32,385 bases of DNA, taken from Shinella pollutisoli. Lineage in GTDB: Bacteria; Pseudomonadota; Alphaproteobacteria; Rhizobiales; Rhizobiaceae. Shown here one piece after another: positions 7,407-15,035 of this stretch. Position 1 is the stretch's first letter. Every line of letters starts with the position of its first letter. The DNA lies in NCBI RefSeq assembly GCF_024609765.1, contig NZ_JANFDG010000042.1:1-32385 (forward strand), given 5' to 3'. The position numbers were made by a program, and so were the translations under genes. The notes below the pieces were generated by a model. That model made no database searches. It was not told the origin of the DNA and saw only the letters and a list, made by a program, of their open reading frames with translations.

Positions 7407-7663
7407 TGACCAGCACGCCGCCAGCGGTTGAAGCGGTTAACGCAGGTCGTGTAGGGGCCGTAACGTGCTGGAATGTCAGCCCAGGGCGCCCCTGTCCGCA
7501 GCCGCCAGAAGATGCCGTTCAACACCCGCCGGTCATCCACCCGTTTCACGCCGCGCACCTTCGACGGCAACAAAGGCTGGATAACGTCCCATTCAAAATC
7601 CGTCAGATCAAAGCGCGCCATGACCACATCCTCTCAAGGGGTGAAGTGAATCACAGCACACTC
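7043..7663 (-). mobile_element. IS5-family (IS427-like) element, 3' truncated
   Basis: The element holds a two-frame IS5-type transposase on the minus strand. Its upstream end is taken at about 7663, where the minus strand starts GAGTGTGCTGTGATTC. The other end is missing: the transposase breaks off after LADRAYASDALRDSL, so the final part with the YRYRNLVERFFNKLK-like segment and the catalytic glutamate is lost. The break coincides with the regulator stub, which points to an IS-mediated deletion. Exact ends need comparison with an intact copy. Confidence 0.7.
7256..7627 (-). CDS. IS5-family transposase, first frame (OrfA)
   Basis: A 123-residue product with the N-terminal IS5/IS427 domain (FDLTDFEWDVIQPLLPSK, then VLNGIFWRLRTGAPWADIP) and the first catalytic aspartate in QMIDSSSIRVHQ. 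The frame ends shortly after a run of five A and six G (minus strand, about 7292-7302), the usual programmed frameshift site of this group, where ribosomes slip to join the second frame. RBS-like AGAGGA lies upstream of the ATG. Because the element is truncated downstream, the fused protein would be inactive. Confidence 0.75.
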   Translation of the reverse strand: MVMARFDLTDFEWDVIQPLLPSKVRGVKRVDDRRVLNGIFWRLRTGAPWADIPARYGPYTTCVNRFNRWRRAGHWARILHAVSKAYDGDIQMIDSSSIRVHQHGANGPKKGGDPVAWVVRAVG

Positions 7664-7689
7664 AAGGACGGAAGTGATTTATGGGTATG

Positions 7690-7903
7690 TGACCTAGCCC
7701 CTTACGTTCAGGCACGGGCGGTTCACTCGTCAAGTTGCATGGTCGAACCAGGCGGCTTCCACTTGTAAGGGAAAAGGTTTCGTCCATAGCAAACACAGGG
7801 TACGCACGATGGCGGCCCTCACCGTCCTCAACACGAGCTTCTGATCCAGGTGGAAGACCCGAACATTATCTACAGGGTCATCGTTTGCGATGCCCTCACG
7901 GCC
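7690..7903 (-). ncRNA. Candidate bridge/seek RNA region of the IS110-family element
   Basis: About 210-240 bp without a coding gene lie downstream of the IS110-family transposase and before the IS5-like end at 7663. IS110/IS1111 elements carry a structured guide RNA in their longer non-coding end, and in the IS1111 branch that end is downstream of the transposase. The stretch shows several short complementary segments, but I have not folded it. The upstream end of the element is short (under about 60 bp), which fits the downstream location. This is inferred from family knowledge, not from a recognised RNA motif. Confidence 0.4.
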
Positions 7904-9166
7904 CTAACTGACAGAGGTCCTTCCACCCGGTACCCGCCCTTCAACGAAGGGCCGGTAGTCTGAACCGCTTTTGACGACGGCGTGCACGACGCGGGCCATC
8001 TTGGCGGTGATCGCGGTTATCACCTTGCGGCGCAGGTCTGGATTGTCGCGATCTCTTGCGATGTAGCGTTCAAACTTGTGCCGAAAGCCATTCTCACGCT
8101 GACGGATGGCGACTTGCCCGGCGATCCACAGGGTGCGGCGCAACCGAGCATTGCCGAATTTGGAAAGGCGGGTCTGGCCGCGATATTGGCCTGACTGCTG
8201 GGTCGAGAGATCCAGCCCGCAGAATTTGAGAAACTGACGGTGATGGTGAAAGCGCCGGAGATCTCCCGCCTCGGCAATGATCGTCAACGCGTTGATCGGC
8301 CCGATGCCGGGGATCTGGCGCAGGAGCTGGTAATCCTGACTGCACCGCAGCAGTTCGTCGGCCTGTTCCTCGATCTCATTGCGTTGCCGGATCAGGCTGC
8401 GCGCTTCGGCAATGACCATCCGGAACATACGAATGGCAGGGGCCTCGAGCGGTAGCGGCAGTCCGATCGATGTGCGCGCCGTCTCGTAAATATCCATCAA
8501 AATCTGTGTCTTGCTGACTTTGCGACCGACGACGTTCCATGCAGCTTTAACGAACTCCTCCTTCGTCAACGCCACAATACTTGCCGGCGCCGGAAAGGCA
8601 TCGAGGAAAGCGAAGAACCAATCGCTGCGGCTGTTTCCCCGGAAGCGATCGATCTCGGGAAAATACAGCGGCAGGTAATGCGTCAGGATGCGATGCTGGA
8701 TCTCGGTCTTGGCCCTGGCGATCGCCTCATGCGTCTTCGACAGTTCCTGCACGTCGTTGATGCCGGCGCGCAGTGGATCATGGTAGACTTGCGTCGCCTG
8801 GATCTTCAGCATGTGCAGCATCACCTGCGCATCCTTGGGATCGTTCTTGTCCCAGCTGTTGTGCAAGGCCTCGCGGGTTCGGGCGAGCGCCAGCGACGAC
8901 ACCAGCCGCACCTCGAAGCCTGCTTCGGCCAGGCGCCACGCGATGGGCCGGTGATAATTGCCCGTCGCCTCAAAGCCGCAGACCACCGGTCGGCCATACG
9001 TCTGCAGAACTTCGATCAGTCGATCATGCTCCGCACGACTGTTGAGGACCTGCAGCCGGCGGCGACGTTTGTGGCCTGGGTCTTCGATCAGAACTTCGTT
9101 GCGAATCTTGGCAATGTCGATGGCTACCAACACCGCATCGGCGGGTATAATATTTGCGCTGGTCAT
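7904..9166 (-). CDS. IS110-family DEDD transposase/recombinase
   Basis: A 420-residue protein, full length for the family. The N-terminal RuvC-like domain supplies the DEDD residues: Asp in VLVAIDIAK, Glu in GFEATGNYH and two Asp in SWDKNDPKDAQ. The C-terminal Transposase_20 domain begins around LLRQIPGIGPINALTIIAEA and has the catalytic serine region in STQQSGQYRGQTRLSKFGNA. IS110 enzymes insert by an RNA-guided site-specific mechanism without terminal repeats or target duplication. The ATG at 9166 has GGAGA 8 nt upstream; an earlier ATG at 9196 is less likely. The gene appears intact. Confidence 0.93.
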   Translation of the reverse strand: MTSANIIPADAVLVAIDIAKIRNEVLIEDPGHKRRRRLQVLNSRAEHDRLIEVLQTYGRPVVCGFEATGNYHRPIAWRLAEAGFEVRLVSSLALARTREALHNSWDKNDPKDAQVMLHMLKIQATQVYHDPLRAGINDVQELSKTHEAIARAKTEIQHRILTHYLPLYFPEIDRFRGNSRSDWFFAFLDAFPAPASIVALTKEEFVKAAWNVVGRKVSKTQILMDIYETARTSIGLPLPLEAPAIRMFRMVIAEARSLIRQRNEIEEQADELLRCSQDYQLLRQIPGIGPINALTIIAEAGDLRRFHHHRQFLKFCGLDLSTQQSGQYRGQTRLSKFGNARLRRTLWIAGQVAIRQRENGFRHKFERYIARDRDNPDLRRKVITAITAKMARVVHAVVKSGSDYRPFVEGRVPGGRTSVS

Positions 9167-9240
9167 GGTCGGTCTCTCCGAATGGGTTGTGAACACTCAC
9201 ATTCTAGAGAAACCTTGACTGGCCATGGCCGCCTCGAACG

Positions 9241-9271
9241 GTGCGCGCCTGCAGCGAAAAGCTGCGCGCAC
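9241..9271. repeat. Short perfect palindrome beside the IS110-family element
   Basis: GTGCGCGC at 9241-9248 pairs with GCGCGCAC at 9264-9271, and an inner AGC/GCT pair closes over GAAAA. This is a compact GC-rich hairpin of REP-like form. IS110-family elements often insert in or beside such palindromes, so it may mark the original target. There is no T-run, so a terminator is unlikely. Confidence 0.45.
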
Positions 9272-9311
9272 CGCTGTCTCAACTGCCTCCGCTCGTTCCT
9301 TCCGTAGGTGC

Positions 9312-9584
9312 TATGGCCATGAATTCCAGGCGAAGTTCCACTGGCACGTCGAGGACCAGGGCATCCGCCATGCATACATCAAGCGCGGCACGCCGCAACT
9401 GAACGGCAAGGTTGAACGTTCGCACCGATCGGATCAACAGGAATTCTACCAGCTCCTCAGCTACAAAGGCGACGTCGATCTGGAGGCCAAACTCGACGAA
9501 TGGGAGCGCTTCTACAACTTTGCCAGGCCTCACGGCGCGTTCAATGGAAAAACGCTGTATGAAGCGCTCCGAGAAAAGCTATAA
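9312..9584 (+). pseudogene. IS481-like transposase, C-terminal fragment
   Basis: The frame reads YGHEFQAKFHWHVEDQGIRH, then RGTPQLNGKVERSHRSDQQE, FYQLLSYKGDVDLEAKL and ends NFARPHGAFNGKTLYEALRE. This is the C-terminal end of an IS481-type DDE transposase, including the catalytic glutamate in GKVERSH. The N-terminal HTH and the first two aspartates are missing; sequence before 9312 is unrelated. It is probably cut by the IS110 insertion or an earlier deletion. Confidence 0.85.
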
Positions 9585-9813
9585 TTACATAACGAGATGT
9601 CCCAAAAGAACCCGCAGATTACATTTTGCGTAAGATCAAATATACCGGATTGATGATTATGGGTTCTGAAGAATTTTTGGCCGCATACCTTGAGCATTTG
9701 CATGAGCTGGTCGGCGCCAAATTCAGTTAATATCCAATCCAACAACTTCGCGATATCGCGACACGGGACAAAGCGAATGCCTGTCGACTCGCCAGCGCAG
9801 TCGTCGCGAGCCA
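9585..9813. other. Stretch without a recognised gene
   Basis: No intact gene is seen between the transposase fragment and the small membrane protein. A minus-strand frame from about 9818 reads IAKLLDWILTEFGADQLMQM, which looks protein-like, but I do not recognise it and it merges into the IS481-like end. It may be another gene remnant. The AT content is higher here than in the neighbours. Confidence 0.4.
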
Positions 9814-10191
9814 CTATCGTGGCCATCGGATCTTTACCGCAACTGTCGAAATAGCAACCCAGATGCCGAGCCGCAGGACCATCGCGGCCATCGTGCGGCT
9901 CTCGTAGGCCCCGCCGCGCCAGACGTGCCAAAGGAAGAAAGCAAGGACCATGGCCGTTGCCGTCGCGATACCGATGGACAGGGCAGGCGCCCAGGCCGTG
10001 CCGCGCCAAAGTCCGATCCCTGCCAGCAGATAGGCGAAGCCGGTCATGAAGTTGAACCACAACACGACGGGAACCACCGCTCCCATGTCGGCCCCGCCGA
10101 AGAGCGCGCGGCCGCCCGAAATGACGGTAGCCAGGCCAAACACGACCGCCACGCCAGCGATGATGGATTGCGAGAGAGGTCTTGCGGTCAT
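9814..10191 (-). CDS. Small four-helix membrane protein at the end of the ABC operon
   Basis: A 125-residue protein with four hydrophobic segments (about residues 10-26, 40-62, 67-88 and 103-119) and no other motif. The ATG follows TGAGGACACC, a fair ribosome binding site, 14 bp after the ABC ATPase stop. It is therefore probably the fifth gene of the tetR-hlyD-permease-ATPase operon. I do not recognise the family; a role as an accessory membrane subunit is only a guess from position. Confidence 0.7.
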   Translation of the reverse strand: MTARPLSQSIIAGVAVVFGLATVISGGRALFGGADMGAVVPVVLWFNFMTGFAYLLAGIGLWRGTAWAPALSIGIATATAMVLAFFLWHVWRGGAYESRTMAAMVLRLGIWVAISTVAVKIRWPR

Positions 10192-10205
10192 GGTGTCCTC
10201 AGATA

Positions 10206-10898
10206 TCAGGCGTCGGCCAGCCTGCCGTCACGCAGGTGGATCAGGCGATCGAAGCGGTCGAATATCTTCTCGTCGTGGGTGACGGTGACGATGCAGGCTT
10301 CCTGCTCGACGGCAAGCTTGCGCAACAGGTCCATCACCAGTCCGGCGCGCTTGCCGTCGAGCGCGGCGGTCGGTTCGTCGGCCAGGATGATGCGGGGACG
10401 GTTGGCCAGCGCCCGCGCAATGGCCACCCGCTGCGCCTCGCCACCTGACAGGAGCGCCGGCTTGGCCGCGGCGCGGCGACCGACTTCAAGATAATCGAGC
10501 AGTTCGCGTACTCGCGCCCGACCCTTCTCAACCGACCAGCCGGCGAGGTCGAGGACCACGGCAACGTTTTCTTCGGCGGTCAGGAAGGGCAGAAGGTTGT
10601 GCGTCTGGAAGATGAAGCCGATCTTGTCCAGCCTGAGCCGCCGCAGGTCGCGCCGCAGCCATTGCCCCTCAAACACCGTCTCGCCGTCCAGCGTCACCTT
10701 GCCCGCCGATGGCGCCAGGATGCAGCCGATGACGTTGAGCAGTGTGGTCTTGCCCGAGCCGGAGGGGCCAAGAAGCGCGATCACCTCTCCGGCCCGGACC
10801 TGAAGGTCGACGTCGCGCAGTGCATCGACACGGGTTTCGCCCTCGCCGAAATGCTTGGCCACACCTTTCACGTCGATGAGGATTTCGCCGTCCGCCAT
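10206..10898 (-). CDS. ABC transporter ATPase, MacB/DevA-like
   Basis: A 230-residue nucleotide-binding subunit of the LolD/MacB/DevA group. Walker A is GPSGSGKTT (residues 44-52), the Q-loop is FIFQTHNLL, the signature is LLSGGEAQRVAIARAL, Walker B is RIILADEPTAALD and the H-loop is VTVTHDE. It powers the FtsX-like permease encoded 1 bp upstream. All functional motifs are intact. Together with the HlyD-like adaptor it should form a periplasm-spanning export or extraction machine. Confidence 0.93.
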   Translation of the reverse strand: MADGEILIDVKGVAKHFGEGETRVDALRDVDLQVRAGEVIALLGPSGSGKTTLLNVIGCILAPSAGKVTLDGETVFEGQWLRRDLRRLRLDKIGFIFQTHNLLPFLTAEENVAVVLDLAGWSVEKGRARVRELLDYLEVGRRAAAKPALLSGGEAQRVAIARALANRPRIILADEPTAALDGKRAGLVMDLLRKLAVEQEACIVTVTHDEKIFDRFDRLIHLRDGRLADA

Positions 10899-10899
10899 G

Positions 10900-12033
10900 T
10901 CAGCTCCCCAGAGCCGTAGCGGGATCGACCTTCATCGCCGCCCGTACGCCAAGGCCCGAGGCGGCGATGCAGACGGCGAAGATGATCCCGGCCAGCACCA
11001 TCACGTTGAACGGCTCCAGCACCACCCGGCGCGGGAAATAGTCCTTTACCGTCAGGATCAGCACGAGTCCGATCCCCCAGCCTGAAGCACCGAGGATCAG
11101 CGCCTGCTGCACGATCAGCCCGATGATGGTGCGGTCGGGCGCGCCGATCAGCTTCAGCGTGGCGATCTGCTTCAGCTTCTCCATCGTCATCGTGTAGATG
11201 ATGAGCGCGATCACTACCGCCGAAACACTGAGCAGGATACCGAGAAACAGGCCGATTTGCCGCCGCGCCAGATCGACCACCGAGGAGACCAGAATGTCCT
11301 CCTGCTCGGCTTGCGTCAGCGCCGCCAGATGTTTCCATTGCCGCACGGTCGCTGTCAGCAATTCGACATCCGCGCCCGGCGCTACCCGTGCGATCACGGC
11401 CGCGACCGAAGCGGACTTGACCGAAACGGCGCCCCGCGCCGCCTGAACGCGCTGGGCTGCGGGGTCAAGCTCGGTTTGCAATGCCATCGCGTCGGACAGC
11501 GTGATATAGACCGCTGGATCGCCGCCCGCGTTCATTGCTCCTTCGACCAGCCCGACCACGGTGAAACGGTTGCGCCCGAGACGGATCGTCTCACCGGTCA
11601 GAAGACCGGTCTTGCGGTCTGCCACCAGTTCGAAATGGCTTGTGCCGATGCCGCGCCCTTCGGCGATGCGCTGCGGCCCGCCGGGATGTCCCGGCTCATA
11701 GCCGATGACGTAGAGCCGGAGCGAAGCGCCGGCATGGGCAGCCTCGATGTTCTGGAAATTGATCGCGCCGGCTTCGGCCACGCCGGGCATCCGCGCCACG
11801 GCGTCGCGCGTGGTCAGCGGGATGTTCGAGGCTTCGGCAAACGGCCCCTGGGTGCCGCTCTCGACCACCCAGACATCTGCCGCCGGCGCCTTCACGACCG
11901 CCAGCGCATCGGCGACAAGGCCGTTATAGATGCCGATCATCGACAGCACGACCGTCATCAAGAGCCCCAGCCCGAAACAGGTGAGGACGAAGCGGAACAG
12001 TCCGTGGCGTATATCCTTGAGAGCAAGGTTCAT
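10900..12033 (-). CDS. FtsX-like ABC transporter permease (DevC-like)
   Basis: A 377-residue permease with the MacB/FtsX layout: one N-terminal transmembrane helix (about 11-35), a large periplasmic domain (about 40-255), then three C-terminal helices (about 265-290, 310-335 and 345-365). Such mechanotransmission permeases move lipids, peptides or drugs without a classical channel. The start overlaps the hlyD stop (ATGA). Substrate is unknown; location beside metal genes is the only hint. Confidence 0.9.
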   Translation of the reverse strand: MNLALKDIRHGLFRFVLTCFGLGLLMTVVLSMIGIYNGLVADALAVVKAPAADVWVVESGTQGPFAEASNIPLTTRDAVARMPGVAEAGAINFQNIEAAHAGASLRLYVIGYEPGHPGGPQRIAEGRGIGTSHFELVADRKTGLLTGETIRLGRNRFTVVGLVEGAMNAGGDPAVYITLSDAMALQTELDPAAQRVQAARGAVSVKSASVAAVIARVAPGADVELLTATVRQWKHLAALTQAEQEDILVSSVVDLARRQIGLFLGILLSVSAVVIALIIYTMTMEKLKQIATLKLIGAPDRTIIGLIVQQALILGASGWGIGLVLILTVKDYFPRRVVLEPFNVMVLAGIIFAVCIAASGLGVRAAMKVDPATALGS

Positions 12034-13175
12034 GGCGTGGTCCTGGTCCGCGCCCGCCGCCCCTCGGTCGCGCCTTGCGGCATCCGGGCGACGATGGCGG
12101 CATCGTCCGGCAGACTGCCCGTGACTTCGACCCGACCACGATCGTCGCGCGCGCCGAAGGTCAGTTCGACCTGCTCCAATCGTCCGTCCCGTACCAGCCA
12201 GACCCGCCCGCGATGGCCGTCGAAACCGGTGATCGCCACCTCGGGCACCATCAGCGCACTGTCGCGGTTACCGGTGGTGATGCGCACCTCTGCCTGCTCG
12301 CCGAGATACATCGGCTGGGGGCAGTCCGTGCAGGTCAGCCAGATCCGGCGTTCCTCATTCACCCGGTCGCTTTCAAGCCCGATGCGGGCGATGGTGCCAT
12401 GGAATTCAGCCTGGGGCTGCGAGCGCAGCCGGATCGTGCCGGGCTGGCCAAGCGCAAGCTGGCCGGCGCGCTCCTCATCGACATAGGCCTGGATCCAGAC
12501 CGTTTCGGGAGCGATCAGGGTGAAGATCGGGTCGCCGGCCCGTACCACCGTTCCCGCTTCGGCATTGCGCGTGACGATCACCGCGTCATAGGGTGCGCTC
12601 AGCCGATGACGGGCGAGAAGGACCTTCTCCTGTTGCAGGGCTGCCGCCGCATCCGCGCCCTGAGAACGGATCACCGCCACATCCGCCTGGGCGACCGCAA
12701 GATCGGCACGGGCCACGTCCTCGTCGCGCTGCGCTTCCTCGGCGCGCTGGATCGAGGACACATCGCGCTGTGCCAATCCCTGCTGACGCTGATTTGCCGC
12801 CTGGCGCTGCGCCAGTACGCTGCGGGCACGCGCCACCGTGGCCTCGGCGCGGGCGAGGGCGGCGACATTGGCCTCGACCGCAGCGCGGGCGCGGGCGGTG
12901 CGCGCCTCCTGCTCGGCTGGATCGAGGGTCGCCAGTTCCTGCCCTCTGACTACCCGGTCCCCGACGTCGGCGGCCAGCCCGGTCAGGGCAGCTCCAACCT
13001 CGAACCCGACCCGGCTGAGGATCCGCGCCTCGACCGAGCCAAGGCCATAGATGCGCAGGGCCACATCCTGCTCTGGTTGCACCACGCTGACCGTGAGCGG
13101 TCGCTCGGTGAGGAACAGCACACCCGCGCCCAGCACCAGACCCGCCGCCGCACCTAACATCCACCGACGCCGCAT
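12030..13175 (-). CDS. HlyD/MacA-like periplasmic adaptor subunit
   Basis: A 381-residue membrane-fusion protein. An N-terminal anchor (residues 5-23) is followed by a lipoyl-like half (GLAADVGDRVVRGQELATLD), a long alanine/glutamine-rich coiled coil (about 85-190), the second lipoyl half (LSAPYDAVIVTRNAEAGTVV) and a beta-barrel. A TCTDCPQP segment around residue 285 carries a CxxC pair, a possible metal or redox site. The gene starts 3 bp after tetR and overlaps the permease gene. It would bridge the inner-membrane transporter to an outer-membrane channel; no channel gene is present here. Confidence 0.9.
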   Translation of the reverse strand: MRRRWMLGAAAGLVLGAGVLFLTERPLTVSVVQPEQDVALRIYGLGSVEARILSRVGFEVGAALTGLAADVGDRVVRGQELATLDPAEQEARTARARAAVEANVAALARAEATVARARSVLAQRQAANQRQQGLAQRDVSSIQRAEEAQRDEDVARADLAVAQADVAVIRSQGADAAAALQQEKVLLARHRLSAPYDAVIVTRNAEAGTVVRAGDPIFTLIAPETVWIQAYVDEERAGQLALGQPGTIRLRSQPQAEFHGTIARIGLESDRVNEERRIWLTCTDCPQPMYLGEQAEVRITTGNRDSALMVPEVAITGFDGHRGRVWLVRDGRLEQVELTFGARDDRGRVEVTGSLPDDAAIVARMPQGATEGRRARTRTTP

Positions 13176-13178
13176 GGC

Positions 13179-13775
13179 CTAATCCTCCTTCCCGGTCAAA
13201 AGCCGAAGTTGTATTTCAAGGACCCGCTTGCCTTCCCCGATCAGGGAAAAGTTGCGCGCGCCGAGCGACCAGCGGATTGCCATGCCCTGCACCAGCGACG
13301 TCAGCAGAACGGCGGCATCCTCTGGGGCGACTTCGCGGCGCAGGGAACCGGCTGTTTGACCGCGCGCCAGTTCGGTCACGATCAGCCCCTGAAACTTCAT
13401 CAGCAGACCTCGAAAGGCCGCGCGCAAATCCTCATTGCCGACATTCAGCTCGCGCGAGAACAGCAGCATCGGCAGCGCCGGTGTGGAAACAATCTGCCCC
13501 AGTTGCGCGCCCACCAGCGCCGTGACCCGGTCGATGGGGCCATCAGTCCCAGTCATGGCCCGTTGCCAGGCTATTGCCAGTTCCCCGGCCACATGATCCG
13601 CCACGGCAAGCCACATCTCGGCCTTGGTGGGGAAATGCCGGAACAGGGCCGCCTGACTGACGCCCACGGCCGCTGCGGCAGCACCTGTCGTCACCCGATC
13701 CGGCCCGATCCGATCGGCCAGGTCGAGGACGGCCGCGACGATTTCGGCCTTGCGCAATTCCGCGGATTTTCGCAT
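13179..13775 (-). CDS. TetR/AcrR-family regulator
   Basis: A 198-residue repressor whose N-terminal HTH reads TGAAAAAVGVSQAALFRHFP (residues 31-50), the typical TetR recognition region. The C-terminal part is helical and ligand-binding, with no motif that names the inducer. It is the first gene of the operon with hlyD, permease and ATPase, so it should repress its own transcription together with the exporter. A dyad 10 bp upstream of its start is the likely operator. Confidence 0.92.
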   Translation of the reverse strand: MRKSAELRKAEIVAAVLDLADRIGPDRVTTGAAAAAVGVSQAALFRHFPTKAEMWLAVADHVAGELAIAWQRAMTGTDGPIDRVTALVGAQLGQIVSTPALPMLLFSRELNVGNEDLRAAFRGLLMKFQGLIVTELARGQTAGSLRREVAPEDAAVLLTSLVQGMAIRWSLGARNFSLIGEGKRVLEIQLRLLTGKED

Positions 13776-13784
13776 AAAGTACCT

Positions 13785-13806
13785 AGTAAGTGAGCAATCA
13801 CATACT
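13785..13806. promoter_or_regulatory. Probable TetR operator
   Basis: AGTAAGTGA (13785-13793) and TCACATACT (13798-13806) form a 9-bp dyad with one mismatch and a 4-bp centre, just upstream of the tetR start at 13775. Size and position fit a TetR-family autoregulatory operator. The lysR gene lies divergently 120 bp away and could share the region. Confidence 0.6.
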
Positions 13807-13926
13807 TAAGTGGAGCAATGATCGTGGTCAAGCTTTTCTGACGGAGCAAAGCGAACGCGCGGTGTTGCCGGCAAGATGGCGACAAGCTGCCGGCAATGGG
13901 AGCAGGCTCGGAAGGGGTGATCCTTC

Positions 13927-14850
13927 ATGGATGCACAGAACCAGAACTGGGACGATCTGCGCTTCTTTCTCGCTGTGGCCCGGGCGGGCACGCTGTCTGG
14001 CGCAGCGCGCAGCCTTGGCGTAACGCACTCGACCGTGTTTCGCCGTCTCAGCGCCTTCGAGGAACGTCTGGGCGTTCGGCTCTTCGAGCGGTTGCCGGAC
14101 GGCTATGCGCTGACGGGCGCCGGAGAGGCCATGCAGGAGACCGCCATCCGGATCGACGAGGAAATTATCGCCCTGTCGCGTCAGGTGACCGGACAGGACC
14201 AGCGCCTGAGCGGGCTTATCCGCATCACAGCCATCGATATGCTGGCGATCGGGTTATTGCCACCGCATCTGGCGGCCTTCCATGCAGCGCAGCCAGGGAT
14301 CGAATTGGAAGTGATCGTTTCGGACACTCCCCTGGACCTGACCCGACGCGAGGCCGATGTCGCACTGCGCATCGGCAACACGCCGCAGGAAACATTGGTC
14401 GGCCGGCGTGTCGGCCGGCTGGCCTTCGGGGTCTATGCCTCGGCAGAACGCGCCGCTCAGGGGCTTGATGACGATCTTGCCGGCAGCGACTGGATCGGCT
14501 TCGGCCGGTCACATGGAGCGATCGGTCATCAGTTGGCGGGTTGGCTGCCGAAAATGCGGCCAATCTATCGCACCAACTCGATCTCGGCCGCGATTGCCGC
14601 GGCAAGGGCCGGAATCGGCCTTGCGCCGCTGCCCTGCGCCGTAGCCGACCGTACCCCCGATCTTGTCCGGATCGCCCTGTTTCCGCAAGATTTCCGGCTC
14701 GATCTGTGGCTGCTGACCCATGAGGACCTGCGCAACACCGCCCGTATCCGTGCATTCATGGATTTCATGGCTGATGCGCTCGCCACCGACGCCGACCTTC
14801 TGGAGGGCCGTCGTCCGCAGGCTGGTCTTCCCCGGACAACCACGGCATGA
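13927..14850 (+). CDS. LysR-family transcriptional regulator
   Basis: A 307-residue LysR protein. The winged HTH spans about residues 8-66 (FFLAVARAGTLSGAARSLGV, then RRLSAFEERLGVRLFERL). The effector domain (about 95-290) shows the usual DVALRIGNTP segment. The start follows GAAGGGG, which lies in a small GAAGG/CCTTC hairpin. The gene overlaps a short leader that precedes chrA in the same direction, so control of chrA is plausible. The ligand is unknown. Confidence 0.92.
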   Translation: MDAQNQNWDDLRFFLAVARAGTLSGAARSLGVTHSTVFRRLSAFEERLGVRLFERLPDGYALTGAGEAMQETAIRIDEEIIALSRQVTGQDQRLSGLIRITAIDMLAIGLLPPHLAAFHAAQPGIELEVIVSDTPLDLTRREADVALRIGNTPQETLVGRRVGRLAFGVYASAERAAQGLDDDLAGSDWIGFGRSHGAIGHQLAGWLPKMRPIYRTNSISAAIAAARAGIGLAPLPCAVADRTPDLVRIALFPQDFRLDLWLLTHEDLRNTARIRAFMDFMADALATDADLLEGRRPQAGLPRTTTA

Positions 14851-14949
14851 GTCATCCGTTATCTCTCTTGCGGGGTGCGGTCCTGTGGACACCGCTTGCG
14901 ATGCTGATGGAAGACGAGGCGCGCGCTTCGGCAGTCACCGGTCTGTTCC

Positions 14950-14971
14950 ATTGCCCCATTACAGGGACAAT
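14950..14971. promoter_or_regulatory. Imperfect dyad upstream of chrA
   Basis: ATTGCCCC and GGGACAAT form an imperfect inverted repeat (ATTG-N-CCC ... GGG-N-CAAT) about 65 bp before the chrA start. It may be a binding site for the LysR-type regulator encoded next door, or for another factor. Evidence is the symmetry only. Confidence 0.35.
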
Positions 14972-15035
14972 GATCGCATGCGCCCTTTCAGGGCGTCTGG
15001 TGAGTCCCGGAAATCGCGAGCATCACGGAGAGATC

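Noticed and set aside
14847-15035. 63-residue N-terminal extension of ChrA
   Set aside because: It has no CHR-family similarity, and the ATG at 15036 has a good ribosome binding site and the family's usual start.
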